Origin: Sulfurimonas sp.
GTDB taxonomy: Bacteria > Campylobacterota > Campylobacteria > Campylobacterales > Sulfurimonadaceae
NCBI GenBank assembly: GCA_027082875.1
Contig: JALWTK010000061.1
Span: forward strand, 1-64,000
Direction: 5' to 3'
Length of the DNA: 64,000 nt
Part shown: in pieces, positions 25,052 through 33,279 of the stretch
How the letters are laid out: the number at the start of each line of letters is the position of its first letter
Numbering within the stretch: the stretch's first letter is position 1
Translations under genes and position numbers: made by a program
The notes under the pieces: generated by a model
What the model saw: the letters and a program-made list of their open reading frames with translations, nothing else
What the model was told of the DNA's origin: nothing
Database searches by the model: none

Positions 25052-25136
25052 TAGATAAGTCCTAAAATAAAATTTTAGTGATTATACAAAAGAAGAGTTT
25101 AATAAGATATAATTTCGACTATACAAAAGGGAGAAA

Positions 25137-25595
25137 ATGAAAACTTTTTTACTAATTACTCTGATATCAGCACTTTTTACAGGATGTTCAAGCTCAAATG
25201 CCTTTTCTCAGTTTAGCCTTACTCCAGAACAGTCCAAAAGTGAAAATAGTATTTTAAGCTCTAAAATTCATTTTCAAAACAAAACTGTAGGCACTGTAAG
25301 TGCAGTCTACCTTAATCAAGTACTTCCTAAAATATATAATGAAAATGAATGGTTCTATGTTTCTATGTATACTAAAGATAGCGAAAAGGATGTAAAGTTC
25401 TTTCTCAATGGAGAAAAAGCACTAAATGTCAAAAAGCTACAAGTAGAAAATAAATTTTCTCATCTCCTCTCTTCAGTAGAAGAGTGGAAAACATACTATC
25501 TTGTGGAGTTTAAGCAGCTTGGTAATACTTTAAGTTTTATAGTTAAGAATAGTAATGCCAGTTCAGCCCCTCTTATATATAAAAAAGAGGACTAA
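25137..25595 (+). CDS. lipoprotein of unknown function (152 aa)
   Basis: A lipoprotein signal with lipobox ALFTGC (Cys at about 17) is followed by a Ser-rich linker and a small beta-rich domain with no family I recognise. AGGGAG sits about 4 bp before the ATG. Its 3' end overlaps the convergent yggT gene by 4 nt. Confidence 0.75.
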   Translation: MKTFLLITLISALFTGCSSSNAFSQFSLTPEQSKSENSILSSKIHFQNKTVGTVSAVYLNQVLPKIYNENEWFYVSMYTKDSEKDVKFFLNGEKALNVKKLQVENKFSHLLSSVEEWKTYYLVEFKQLGNTLSFIVKNSNASSAPLIYKKED

Positions 25596-25876
25596 AGCGA
25601 ACGGAGGAGGGTGCTTAGTATAACGGTCACTACTTGAAGACCTACTATAAGTACTAAAGGTGCAAGGTCAAGTCCGTTGTAGTCAGTTCTCATAAATCTT
25701 CTTATAAAGCCATAAGCTGGAGCAGTTATACGGTGTAAAAATTGAACCACAGGATTGTAAGGATCTGGGTTTACAAAACTTAGGAGTGCTTGGATAATAA
25801 GTACCCAGATATAAACGCCAATAAGGCTAATAAAAATACTACCGATTCCTTGAGTTATTTCTATAAGTGCTTGCAT
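25592..25876 (-). CDS. yggT: YggT family membrane protein
   Basis: Two hydrophobic segments flank the family motif FVNPDPYNPVVQFLHRITAPAYGFIRR. Such proteins are linked to cell-shape and osmotic or division phenotypes in bacteria and chloroplasts. Length 94 aa. Its ATG overlaps the stop codon of the GluRS-like gene by one base. Confidence 0.88.
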   Translation of the reverse strand: MQALIEITQGIGSIFISLIGVYIWVLIIQALLSFVNPDPYNPVVQFLHRITAPAYGFIRRFMRTDYNGLDLAPLVLIVGLQVVTVILSTLLRSL

Positions 25877-27150
25877 TATTTTACAATCTCCCCAATATAA
25901 TTTTTAAGATGCTGATATATCTCAGCGATATCTGGACCCTCTGTCGCGTTTGTTAAAAGTAAACGCAGGGCTCTCATATAAGACTCTTCTTCTAAACTAG
26001 ACTCTTTCATAGTGTAGTTTTTAAATGCAGTATACTCCTCGAAGTAGGGTGCATCTTTAATAACACTAGCGAGTGTTGCACACTCTTTTTGGAATATTTC
26101 TGGAATATTTCTCTCTGTAAATATAAGAGCAATTTTCTCTTTGAGCTCTTTTGTAGTAGATACTTCATCTAAGTAAACACGAGCAAGTGCTCCTATCTCT
26201 GCATCTGCAAAACCTACATATCTAGAAAGCTCTTTTGCATCAAGTGATTTTAGATGGGCTCGATTTAGCTCTTTAAGCAGATCTATATCAAACACTACAG
26301 AACTCTTTGATATTTTACTTAAGTCTAGAAATTCTATAGCTTCTTCTAAAGAAAAAATTTCTTTAGAGACTTTATTTCCGATTGATACTAAATAATTTAA
26401 AATTGCCTCAGGAAGAAATCCCTCTTTGAGTAACTCTTTGATACTTGGAGCGTTCTCAAGGTTCTTCATAGGTGGTAGGTGAGCATACTCTACTTGTTTT
26501 GCATACTCTAGAGCTAATCGCACATGCTGCTGCTTAGCAGACTCTTCTAAAAACTCCTCAGATTGGATGACAAGAGAGATGTCGCTAAGCATATCATCAA
26601 CAGCCGTAGCAAAGGTATATGTCGGTGTTTTATCTTGGTTAAGAATGACAAAGCTATCTACACTATCAGGAGAGAAACGTTGCTCACCTAATACTTTATC
26701 CTCTATCACTGTAGCTCTATTTGGCCGTGCTATACGAATACGAAATGGATTAGTATTGTCTATGATTAGCTCAGCGGGGAGGTTTCTACAAGCATCATCG
26801 TAACTATACTCTTTGCCTGCTGCTTTTGCCTCTTCGCGTTTGTTATCTAACCAGTTGTCTGAACAAAAACAGCTAAATGCCTTTCTCTCATGTACAAGTT
26901 GGAGTGCCATAGCAGAGTGAAAACGCACATTTTGACTCTGATGGATGACTTGAGAGCCATGCACCCCAAAAAGTGCAAGAAGATCTAAAATCTCATCATC
27001 CATCTTCTCTATGTTTTTCTCTTTATCCATATCTTCTATACGGATAATAAAATCCTCTTTTCTCTGCTTAGAGACTATATAGTTATATAGAGAAATACGA
27101 AGAGTATCTAGTTGTAAATCCTGAGTAGGACTAACTGTAAATCTTAACAT
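25876..27150 (-). CDS. GluRS-like protein with lost HIGH and KMSKS motifs
   Basis: A full-length (424 aa) class I glutamyl-tRNA synthetase homologue: FTVSPTQ, NYIVSKQRKEDFIIRIEDMD, TPTYTFATAVDDML, QHVRLALE and EGFLPEAILNYLVS are all family-like. The catalytic signatures are gone. The HIGH position reads Gln-Leu-Asp-Thr (13-16, in SPTQDLQLDTLR). Where KMSKR should be, near residue 230, the sequence runs PPMKNLENAPSIKELL with several residues missing. The usual RGEDH block reads QSEEF. The frame is intact and coupled to yggT downstream, with glnS 9 bp upstream, so it is not an ordinary pseudogene. I infer a pseudo-enzyme derived from the second GluRS (GltX2) common in Campylobacterota; tRNA binding or a regulatory role is possible. 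Confidence 0.8.
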   Translation of the reverse strand: MLRFTVSPTQDLQLDTLRISLYNYIVSKQRKEDFIIRIEDMDKEKNIEKMDDEILDLLALFGVHGSQVIHQSQNVRFHSAMALQLVHERKAFSCFCSDNWLDNKREEAKAAGKEYSYDDACRNLPAELIIDNTNPFRIRIARPNRATVIEDKVLGEQRFSPDSVDSFVILNQDKTPTYTFATAVDDMLSDISLVIQSEEFLEESAKQQHVRLALEYAKQVEYAHLPPMKNLENAPSIKELLKEGFLPEAILNYLVSIGNKVSKEIFSLEEAIEFLDLSKISKSSVVFDIDLLKELNRAHLKSLDAKELSRYVGFADAEIGALARVYLDEVSTTKELKEKIALIFTERNIPEIFQKECATLASVIKDAPYFEEYTAFKNYTMKESSLEEESYMRALRLLLTNATEGPDIAEIYQHLKNYIGEIVK

Positions 27151-27159
27151 TAAACTTCC

Positions 27160-29409
27160 TTATTGTAACTTCTGTGCAAGAAGTTGATTGACTATTTTTG
27201 GGTTTGCTTTGCCATCTGTGGCTTTGAGAACTTGTCCAACAAAGAAACCTAGTAGCTTTTTATTTCCCGCTTTGAACTTCTCAACATTATCTGGGTTTTT
27301 CTCCATTACTTCATCGATAATCTTCCCAATAATTTCAGGGTCACTAATCTGTACAAGTCCCTTACTCTCTACTATCTCTTCTGGGTTGGCTCCGGAGTTT
27401 ACCATCTCTTCAAAAACCTGTTTTGCGATTTTGTTAGAGATAGTAGTATCATCTACCATTTTTATAAGCTCTGCAATCTGCTGAGGAGTAAACTTTAACT
27501 CCTCTTTTGTATGCTGTTTCATCTCACGTGCTACTTCATTTGTGATGATATTTGCTAGATTCGTAGGACTGTTCAGGACAGCAAGTGCCTCTTCAAAAAA
27601 TGCTGAGAGATCCTCATCACGAGCGAGTGTGTTAGCTACTTCCCCATTAAGCTTGAGTCCCTCTTTGTATCTAGTAAAGAGCTTCTCTTGTTCTGATGTC
27701 ATTGGCACTACTTCACCATCGATCTGTACTTTTTTCTCTTTAGCCTCTGGCTTTGGTGGAGTAGGTTTTGTCTTTTTACCCCATGAGTCTTTAAGTCCTA
27801 CTATCTTGTTATAGACTGGTTTCTCATCTGTGTAGTCGATAGGGTCAGCAAAAAAGTACCCCTGTCTCTCAAACTGAAATCTCTCATCAGGTCTTTCTTG
27901 AACTACAGCAGGCTCAATAAGTGCATCTTTTATAACTTGTAAAGAGTTAGGGTTAAGATCTTCTATCCCCTCTGGCATCTCAGAAGAGTAGAGTCTATCG
28001 TAGAGTCGTACTTCTACCTTTTTCGCCTCATCTGCGCTCACCCAATGGATTGCACTTTTCACTTTTATGCCACTTGTGTCCGAACCACTTTTAGAAGTAG
28101 GGTAGTACTCTGCTTTTATCTCTATAACCTTTCCATCACTGTCTTTGATAATCTCTTTACAAGCAATGATATACCCGTGCTTGAGTCGTACTGGTTGCTC
28201 TGGTGTAAGACGGAAGTAGCCTTTAGGCGGATTCTCTTCAAAATCATCGCGTTCTATATAAATTTCACGAGAGAAAGGTAGTTTACGTGATCCCTCTTTA
28301 GGAACATCATCAGGATAGTAAGAGGCATTAAGCTCTTCGCTTCCTTCGTAGTTCTCTATAGTAATTTTGAGAGGATCAATCACACACATAACACGAGGTA
28401 CTTTAGGGTTTAAATCAGCTCTTATAGTAAACTCAAGTTGTGCAACATCCACCATAGAGTTTGCTTTGGCAATACCTACTTGATCACAAAAAGTGACTAT
28501 AGACTCAGGTGTATAACCCTTTCTGCGTAATCCTGCAATCGTAGGTAAACGTGGATCATCCCAGCCATTTACATACTTTCCTTCAACCAGCTCTAAAAGC
28601 TTGCGTTTACTCATCACTGTATAGTTTATCCCAAGACGAGCAAACTCATGTTGGTATGGGCGAGGGGGCTCAAGCTCTAATGTATCTAAGACCCAGTTAT
28701 AGATATCACGGTTGTTTTCAAACTCTAATGTACAGATGGAATGAGAGACACCCTCTATATAGTCAGAAAGACAGTGTGCGAAGTCATACATAGGGTAGAT
28801 GCACCACTCATTTCCCGTTCTAAAGTGCTCAGCATGGCGAATTCGGTACATAAGAGGATCTCGCATCTTCATATTTGCTGCAGACATATCTATCTTTGCA
28901 CGAAGTACATGCTCTCCATCTTGAAACTCACCTTTTCTCATACGCTCAAACATATCAAGGTTTTCTTCTACTGTTCTGCTTGCATACTTACTACGTTTAC
29001 CAGCTTCAGTAACAGTACCACGAAGTTCTCTCATCTCCTCTTCATCAACACTATCAACATAGGCTTTACCCATTTTGATAAGTTGCATAGCATACTTATG
29101 AATTTGAGCGAAGTAGTCAGAAGTAAAACGAACATTACCTTCCCACTCATAGCCTAACCATGTCACGGCATCTTTGAGTGCTTCAACGTATTTTGTATCT
29201 TCTTTTGTTGGGTTTGTATCATCCATTCTGAGATTACAGTGACCATTGTAGTCACGAGCAATACCAAAGTTAATAAAGATAGACTTTGCATGTCCAATAT
29301 GTGGAAATCCATTTGGTTCAGGAGGAAATCTTGTTACTATTTCTTTGCTCTTTCCTGATTGTAAATCTTTTTCGACTATTGTTTGTAGAAAATTTTTGCT
29401 CTCTTTCAT
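27160..29409 (-). CDS. glnS: glutaminyl-tRNA synthetase fused to a YqeY/GatB tail domain
   Basis: Charges tRNA-Gln directly. HIGH (GFPHIGHAKS) and the MSK motif (YTVMSKRKLLEL) are intact, and the anticodon-binding beta-barrels follow to about residue 550. After a Pro/Lys-rich linker (about 555-580), residues about 580-749 form a GatB/YqeY domain (NEVAREMKQHTKEELKFTPQQIAELIKMV, then NPDNVEKFKAGNKKLLGFFVGQVLKATDGKANP). This tail is known on the Deinococcus radiodurans GlnRS and helps tRNA binding. Total 749 aa against about 555 for E. coli GlnRS. It precedes the GluRS-like gene by 9 bp in one operon. Confidence 0.94.
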   Translation of the reverse strand: MKESKNFLQTIVEKDLQSGKSKEIVTRFPPEPNGFPHIGHAKSIFINFGIARDYNGHCNLRMDDTNPTKEDTKYVEALKDAVTWLGYEWEGNVRFTSDYFAQIHKYAMQLIKMGKAYVDSVDEEEMRELRGTVTEAGKRSKYASRTVEENLDMFERMRKGEFQDGEHVLRAKIDMSAANMKMRDPLMYRIRHAEHFRTGNEWCIYPMYDFAHCLSDYIEGVSHSICTLEFENNRDIYNWVLDTLELEPPRPYQHEFARLGINYTVMSKRKLLELVEGKYVNGWDDPRLPTIAGLRRKGYTPESIVTFCDQVGIAKANSMVDVAQLEFTIRADLNPKVPRVMCVIDPLKITIENYEGSEELNASYYPDDVPKEGSRKLPFSREIYIERDDFEENPPKGYFRLTPEQPVRLKHGYIIACKEIIKDSDGKVIEIKAEYYPTSKSGSDTSGIKVKSAIHWVSADEAKKVEVRLYDRLYSSEMPEGIEDLNPNSLQVIKDALIEPAVVQERPDERFQFERQGYFFADPIDYTDEKPVYNKIVGLKDSWGKKTKPTPPKPEAKEKKVQIDGEVVPMTSEQEKLFTRYKEGLKLNGEVANTLARDEDLSAFFEEALAVLNSPTNLANIITNEVAREMKQHTKEELKFTPQQIAELIKMVDDTTISNKIAKQVFEEMVNSGANPEEIVESKGLVQISDPEIIGKIIDEVMEKNPDNVEKFKAGNKKLLGFFVGQVLKATDGKANPKIVNQLLAQKLQ

Positions 29410-29558
29410 TATTGTTAGACCTTTTTTATTAAAAACATTTATATGGATAGTATTTTAGCAAAAAAGAGCTTAGAATTTGTGTAGTAATAATAAGTAATTT
29501 TAATGAATCTAAATCTTTTGAAGTTTCGTAAAATAGGGGAGTTTTGATTATTTGTGAG

Positions 29559-29633
29559 TGGTGACCCCGAGGAGAATTGAACTCCTGTAACATGGATGAA
29601 AACCATGGATCCTAACCGCTAGACGACGGGGCC
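29559..29633 (-). tRNA. tRNA-Glu (anticodon UUC)
   Basis: On the minus strand the acceptor GGCCCCG pairs with CGGGGTC at the 3' side, the anticodon loop reads TTTTCAT with anticodon TTC, the T-loop is TTCAATT, and the 3' CCA is encoded. The 29410-29727 gap contains only this tRNA; the remaining stretches show no gene. Confidence 0.95.
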
Positions 29634-29727
29634 ACTCTGTAGTTTATTTTTACAACTTGTTTTGTTGAGCCGAAATTATAGGGATTTTATGCTTAAAAAA
29701 ACATAAAATCCTTGTAATATTTATTGA

Positions 29728-30270
29728 TTAGTCGTAGAAACTACGTAGTGCTCTAATGATTACAGCATTTTTAGAGATACTTTCTGCTTTTGCATTTTCA
29801 TTTACAGTGTCATAGATATCTAAAGGTAGAGAGATAGAGAAAGTTTTTGTCTCTACTTTTTTCTTTTTAGCGATCATTGCTGTTACACCTGTAAGTAGCT
29901 CGATAATTTTCTTTGTATCTATAGGCTTTTGGATGAAACTGTTCACACCAACTTCGATAGATTCAGAGATTTTTTCAATATCATTACTTGCAGAGATAAC
30001 AATGATAATTTGAGCAGGGTTGATCTCACGAATCTTTCGAGAAAGTTCAATACCGTCCATTCCTGACATAATGATGTCTACAAAAACTACATCTGGTTTA
30101 TTATCAAGATATACTTTTAAAGCACTCTCTCCATCAAAGCAAGACTCAACACTAGAAAAGAAGTTCTTGAATGTCGAACTTAAAAGCTCATTAGTTACCT
30201 TCTCATCTTCAACTACCATAGCTGAAAGTTTTTTTGTTTGTTCTGTAAGTTGAATTAGATCTACACTCAT
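29728..30270 (-). CDS. response regulator with ribbon-helix-helix output domain
   Basis: A receiver domain (residues about 14-130) has the acidic pair E21-D22, the phosphoacceptor D65 in VVFVDIIMSGMDG and the Lys of FIQKPID. After a Lys-rich linker, residues about 141-180 (KTFSISLPLDIYDTVNENAK...SKNAVIIRALRSF) match a CopG/MetJ-like ribbon-helix-helix, a beta strand followed by two helices. RHH output is uncommon for response regulators. No histidine kinase gene is near, so it is an orphan. Target genes unknown. Confidence 0.85.
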   Translation of the reverse strand: MSVDLIQLTEQTKKLSAMVVEDEKVTNELLSSTFKNFFSSVESCFDGESALKVYLDNKPDVVFVDIIMSGMDGIELSRKIREINPAQIIIVISASNDIEKISESIEVGVNSFIQKPIDTKKIIELLTGVTAMIAKKKKVETKTFSISLPLDIYDTVNENAKAESISKNAVIIRALRSFYD

Positions 30271-30436
30271 AAATATCCTTTGTGATTAATTTGATTTAAC
30301 GGAATTATACTATAAAATAAATGAAGATTAATAACAGTTAGTAACTAAAATAAAATTGTTATTTTTATCTAAGCCTAAAACAAGACTTTAGAAGAGGATT
30401 TGGATGTTAAAAGATATTTGAATTATATATTGTTAT

Positions 30437-30646
30437 TTAGATAGTTTCTTTTTTAAACTGTTCTAACCACTCTATATCATCTTCTTTAGAAACTTCTTTT
30501 TGATCCAACAGTGATCCTATAATACTTTTGAGCGTATTTTCATCCATAAATTCTAAGAGATGAGGGTTTATAGCAGTTATAGTCACTTTTTCATGAGTGT
30601 TTAACAGATTTTGTATATCTAGAATAAGTTGTTCTTTTTTACTCAT
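30437..30646 (-). CDS. small hypothetical protein (69 aa)
   Basis: An acidic, helical protein without signal or membrane segments. GAGGTAC lies a few bases upstream of the ATG. I recognise no family. It stands between a response regulator gene and a lipoprotein gene, all on the same strand but separated by 50-170 bp. Confidence 0.55.
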   Translation of the reverse strand: MSKKEQLILDIQNLLNTHEKVTITAINPHLLEFMDENTLKSIIGSLLDQKEVSKEDDIEWLEQFKKETI

Positions 30647-30697
30647 AGTACCTCTTTGTTTGCATATTGGTTAACATAATGTAAATTCTCTTGAAAA

Positions 30698-31306
30698 TTA
30701 TTTATAGAGAGAAGGGGTAACTTTTGTAAGAATTCCATCAAGAATTATATTCTTTTGATTCCAACTACTATTAATATATGTTTCAGGGTCAAATGCCAAA
30801 GTTCTTTTCTTTTTAGTGAAATTTTCTAAAACAATATTTCTATCATTATTTACTATAGCATTATACAAACTCTCAAATGTTTTTTTGTCAAACCCATATA
30901 CAAGTTTTACCCTCTTTTTGTTCATATTGTCTACTATTAAATAAAGTGTTTCATGATAGTTAGTCAGTTTAAAAAAATGTATATTACCTTTATGACTTAT
31001 ACTTTTAACATTATAATCAGTAAAGACTATATCAATAATTTGAGGTATACCATAGTTTAGTCTATATTGGGTTGCTACAATAGCATCTTCATAGGTTAAA
31101 ACAGGTCCGCTATCCATTGTATAAACATATTGATATATATTAATATTAGATAAGTTAATCTTCCTCTCAAAACTTTTATTTCCATAAGCATTAATTGTTC
31201 TATTGTTTTCAAGAGTAATAGAGAGTGTGTAATCATTAACATTGATATGTGGAGAGGCACAGGAACTTAGCAGTGCTATGAGTGATGTAAGTATAATTTT
31301 ATTCAT
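30698..31306 (-). CDS. hypothetical lipoprotein (202 aa)
   Basis: Signal with lipobox LLSSCAS (Cys at about 16), then a beta-rich domain rich in Asn, Tyr and Ile without recognised family. Probably anchored to the outer or inner membrane on the periplasmic side. High AT and Asn content suggest either a fast-evolving or an acquired gene. Confidence 0.65.
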   Translation of the reverse strand: MNKIILTSLIALLSSCASPHINVNDYTLSITLENNRTINAYGNKSFERKINLSNINIYQYVYTMDSGPVLTYEDAIVATQYRLNYGIPQIIDIVFTDYNVKSISHKGNIHFFKLTNYHETLYLIVDNMNKKRVKLVYGFDKKTFESLYNAIVNNDRNIVLENFTKKKRTLAFDPETYINSSWNQKNIILDGILTKVTPSLYK

Positions 31307-31332
31307 ATTGTTTTTTCTTTATAGTTTTAAAT

Positions 31333-31650
31333 AGGTACAAGTAAGCCGAGTTTTGTAGTGATAGTTATTAATCTACTGTACATCTTGCGTTGTACCTCTA
31401 GCGAAACAGAAGCATTGTAAGACGCTAACCATCTGTTTCTTGCTGCCATGTTGGGTTTTCAAGCTCTCTGTATCGCTACAGAGACTGGTGGTCTCTTACA
31501 CCACCTTTTCACCTTTACCACTCTGAAGTGGAAGTAATATTTCTGTTGCACTTTCCCTCGTATTGCTACGGCCATTCGTTAAATGGAACACTGTCTTACA
31601 GCAGCTCGGACTTTCCTCTTGAAGAGTTTCAAGTAACTATCCTTGTACCT
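31333..31650 (-). ncRNA. rnpB: RNase P RNA (class A)
   Basis: The minus strand contains the universal 5' block GAGGAAAGTCCGAGCTGC (about 31621-31604), the GAGGGAAAGTGCAACAGAAA block in the middle, and ends that pair as helix P1 (CTTGTACCT at 31642-31650 with AGGTACAAG at 31333-31341). The length, about 318 nt, fits a compact bacterial RNase P RNA. This RNA is the catalytic subunit that trims tRNA 5' leaders. Possible -10 TAGAAT lies about 8 bp upstream. Confidence 0.92.
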
Positions 31651-31697
31651 GTGTAATTCTACTCAAATTATCCTTTATTTAGCTTTTTTTAGATTAA

Positions 31698-31804
31698 GAA
31701 CACTTGTTCATTGAATTGATTTGTTATATGAACAAGTGTTCTTTTTATATAAGTATATATTAACAAGTGTTCATATATAATACATTTACAGTTAACAAGT
31801 GTTC
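31698..31804. promoter_or_regulatory. four phased TetR operators upstream of the TetR gene
   Basis: Four copies of (G/T)AACAAGTGTTC or its reverse occur: GAACACTTGTTC at 31698-31709, GAACAAGTGTTC at 31730-31741, and TAACAAGTGTTC at 31761-31772 and 31793-31804. Centre-to-centre spacing is 32, 31 and 32 bp, close to three helical turns, so all sites face the same side of the DNA. The last ends 19 bp before the tetR start and the first is about 50 bp upstream of rnpB. Confidence 0.8.
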
Positions 31805-31823
31805 ATTTGATATAAAAGGAGTT

Positions 31824-32447
31824 ATGATGCCCAACAGTAGGACAATCAATAAACGCAGCGGTACAAAAGAGAAGATACTCAAAGTATCAACTACCCTCTT
31901 CTCAGAACTTGGATATAAGGGTGCAAGTGTACGTAAAATTGCGAAAGAAGTAGGAATAAGAGAGAGTGCCATCTATAATCACTATAAAAATAAGGAGGAG
32001 ATCTTTCTTGAGGTAGCAAAGGATATATTTTCATCGCCCTTCTCTATTTCTGCTGAGGAAATGAAAGAATTAGCACTTAGAGGAAAACCCTTTTTAAATA
32101 AATTTGCACTGCAATATAAGATGCTTACCTTTGATAAAACAAACGAAAATATGTTTAGACTTTTGATGATTGAATTGATGCAAAATAGAGATATACGTGA
32201 GCAGTTTCAGAGTGAGTTTCATGATAAAAATATTAAATTGCTTTCTGAAGGGTTTTTCATCATGATGCAGAATTCTATGATCAAGTCTAGTGATCCAATG
32301 CTGATTGCATATGAGTTTATTAGCACCCTATTCTATATTCGTTTACAGGTAATGCTACTTCGTTTTGATACACTCTCTACAAATAGTCTTGCAACTCAGT
32401 TTGAAAAGCATGTAGATTTTTTTTGGGAAAGTATTAAAGTTCAGTAA
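31824..32447 (+). CDS. TetR/AcrR family transcriptional regulator
   Basis: An N-terminal TetR helix-turn-helix (KILKVSTTLFSELGYKGASVRKIAKEVGIRESAIYNHYKNKEEIF, about 16-62) and a helical ligand-binding domain. The start is at ATG 31824, or ATG 31827 directly after it; AAAGGAG is upstream. An in-frame GTG at 31767 lies inside the operator array and is unlikely. It is flanked by rnpB and, after 260 bp, by the convergent oor operon, with no efflux pump or other obvious target next to it. The four palindromes upstream imply autoregulation. Product about 207 aa. Confidence 0.88.
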   Translation: MMPNSRTINKRSGTKEKILKVSTTLFSELGYKGASVRKIAKEVGIRESAIYNHYKNKEEIFLEVAKDIFSSPFSISAEEMKELALRGKPFLNKFALQYKMLTFDKTNENMFRLLMIELMQNRDIREQFQSEFHDKNIKLLSEGFFIMMQNSMIKSSDPMLIAYEFISTLFYIRLQVMLLRFDTLSTNSLATQFEKHVDFFWESIKVQ

Positions 32448-32670
32448 CTTACTCGAGTGCCCTACTCTTCGTAATTAGCACTTTAGTATGAATATCGAGT
32501 ATTGAGTCAAGAAATAATTATTTGTTGCTTACAGGGCAAGTATAGAACAATATTATCAGAAATATTTAGATATTTATTAATATTAATAGTAGCTACTCTT
32601 TTGAGTATTTACAAATAGAATATTTCAAGAAAATAAATATTAACTAATATTAAAATGAGGTTTAAAAAAC

Positions 32671-32695
32671 AGGATAAGCTATAAAAGCTTATCCT
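32671..32695 (-). terminator. rho-independent terminator of the rTCA gene array
   Basis: A perfect 10-bp stem (AGGATAAGCT at 32671-32680 with AGCTTATCCT at 32686-32695) and a 5-nt loop are followed on the minus strand by GTTTTTT. It lies 14 bp after oorC. The rest of 32448-32670 shows no gene. Confidence 0.85.
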
Positions 32696-32709
32696 TTAAA
32701 ATATGCTAA

Positions 32710-33270
32710 TTAAGCCATAGCTTCTTTAGCATATTTTTCACCAAGCTCATAAGCTTTTTTATTTACTTCATGGACTTTAGCAGGTACTTTTGAAAGCATG
32801 GTATCAACAAGTGCTGTTTTATCAATAGCATTCATCATCGTATTTGCAATCGCAAGAGCAACAACAGATTGAGTAATTACATTACCAACCTCTTCTTTTG
32901 CTATTGTGATGATAGGAATTTCATGGATATTCCATTTTTTTCTATCTTCTTCAGTTGGGTGAACAAGATTTGGATCAACAACAATGGTCCCACCAGGTTT
33001 CACACCATCTTTAAATAGTACATAACTCATCTGTGCAACCGAAAGCATGAAGTCAACATCACCATCAACAGCATATGGATAATAAATCTCTTCATCATCA
33101 AGTTGAATATCAACAACAGTTGGTCCACCACGAACTTGTGATGTATATGTAGCAGTTTTTAGTCCTTGCCCACCAGTTTTAATCTTTGCAGCTGCAAAAA
33201 TCTCACCAGCAAGAAGAACACCTTGACCACCAACACCTGTAAATCTCATTAATAGTTTAGAATCACTCAT
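32710..33270 (-). CDS. oorC: 2-oxoglutarate:ferredoxin oxidoreductase, gamma subunit
   Basis: The gamma domain of the KGOR complex, with the typical start MRFTGVGGQGVLLAGEIFAAA and the TYTSQVRGGPTVVDIQL motif. In the reductive cycle the complex carboxylates succinyl-CoA to 2-oxoglutarate with reduced ferredoxin. Last gene of the cluster, 186 aa, 9 bp after oorB, followed by a terminator. Confidence 0.92.
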   Translation of the reverse strand: MSDSKLLMRFTGVGGQGVLLAGEIFAAAKIKTGGQGLKTATYTSQVRGGPTVVDIQLDDEEIYYPYAVDGDVDFMLSVAQMSYVLFKDGVKPGGTIVVDPNLVHPTEEDRKKWNIHEIPIITIAKEEVGNVITQSVVALAIANTMMNAIDKTALVDTMLSKVPAKVHEVNKKAYELGEKYAKEAMA

Positions 33271-33279
33271 TCGTCTTCC

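Noticed and set aside
25876-27150. GluRS-like gene as a plain pseudogene
   Set aside because: The frame is uninterrupted over 424 codons, with tight operon spacing on both sides; loss of motifs without frame damage fits a retained pseudo-enzyme better.
31320-31660. Long structured region possibly tmRNA or a riboswitch
   Set aside because: The GAGGAAAGTCCGAGCTGC block and paired P1 ends identify RNase P RNA instead.
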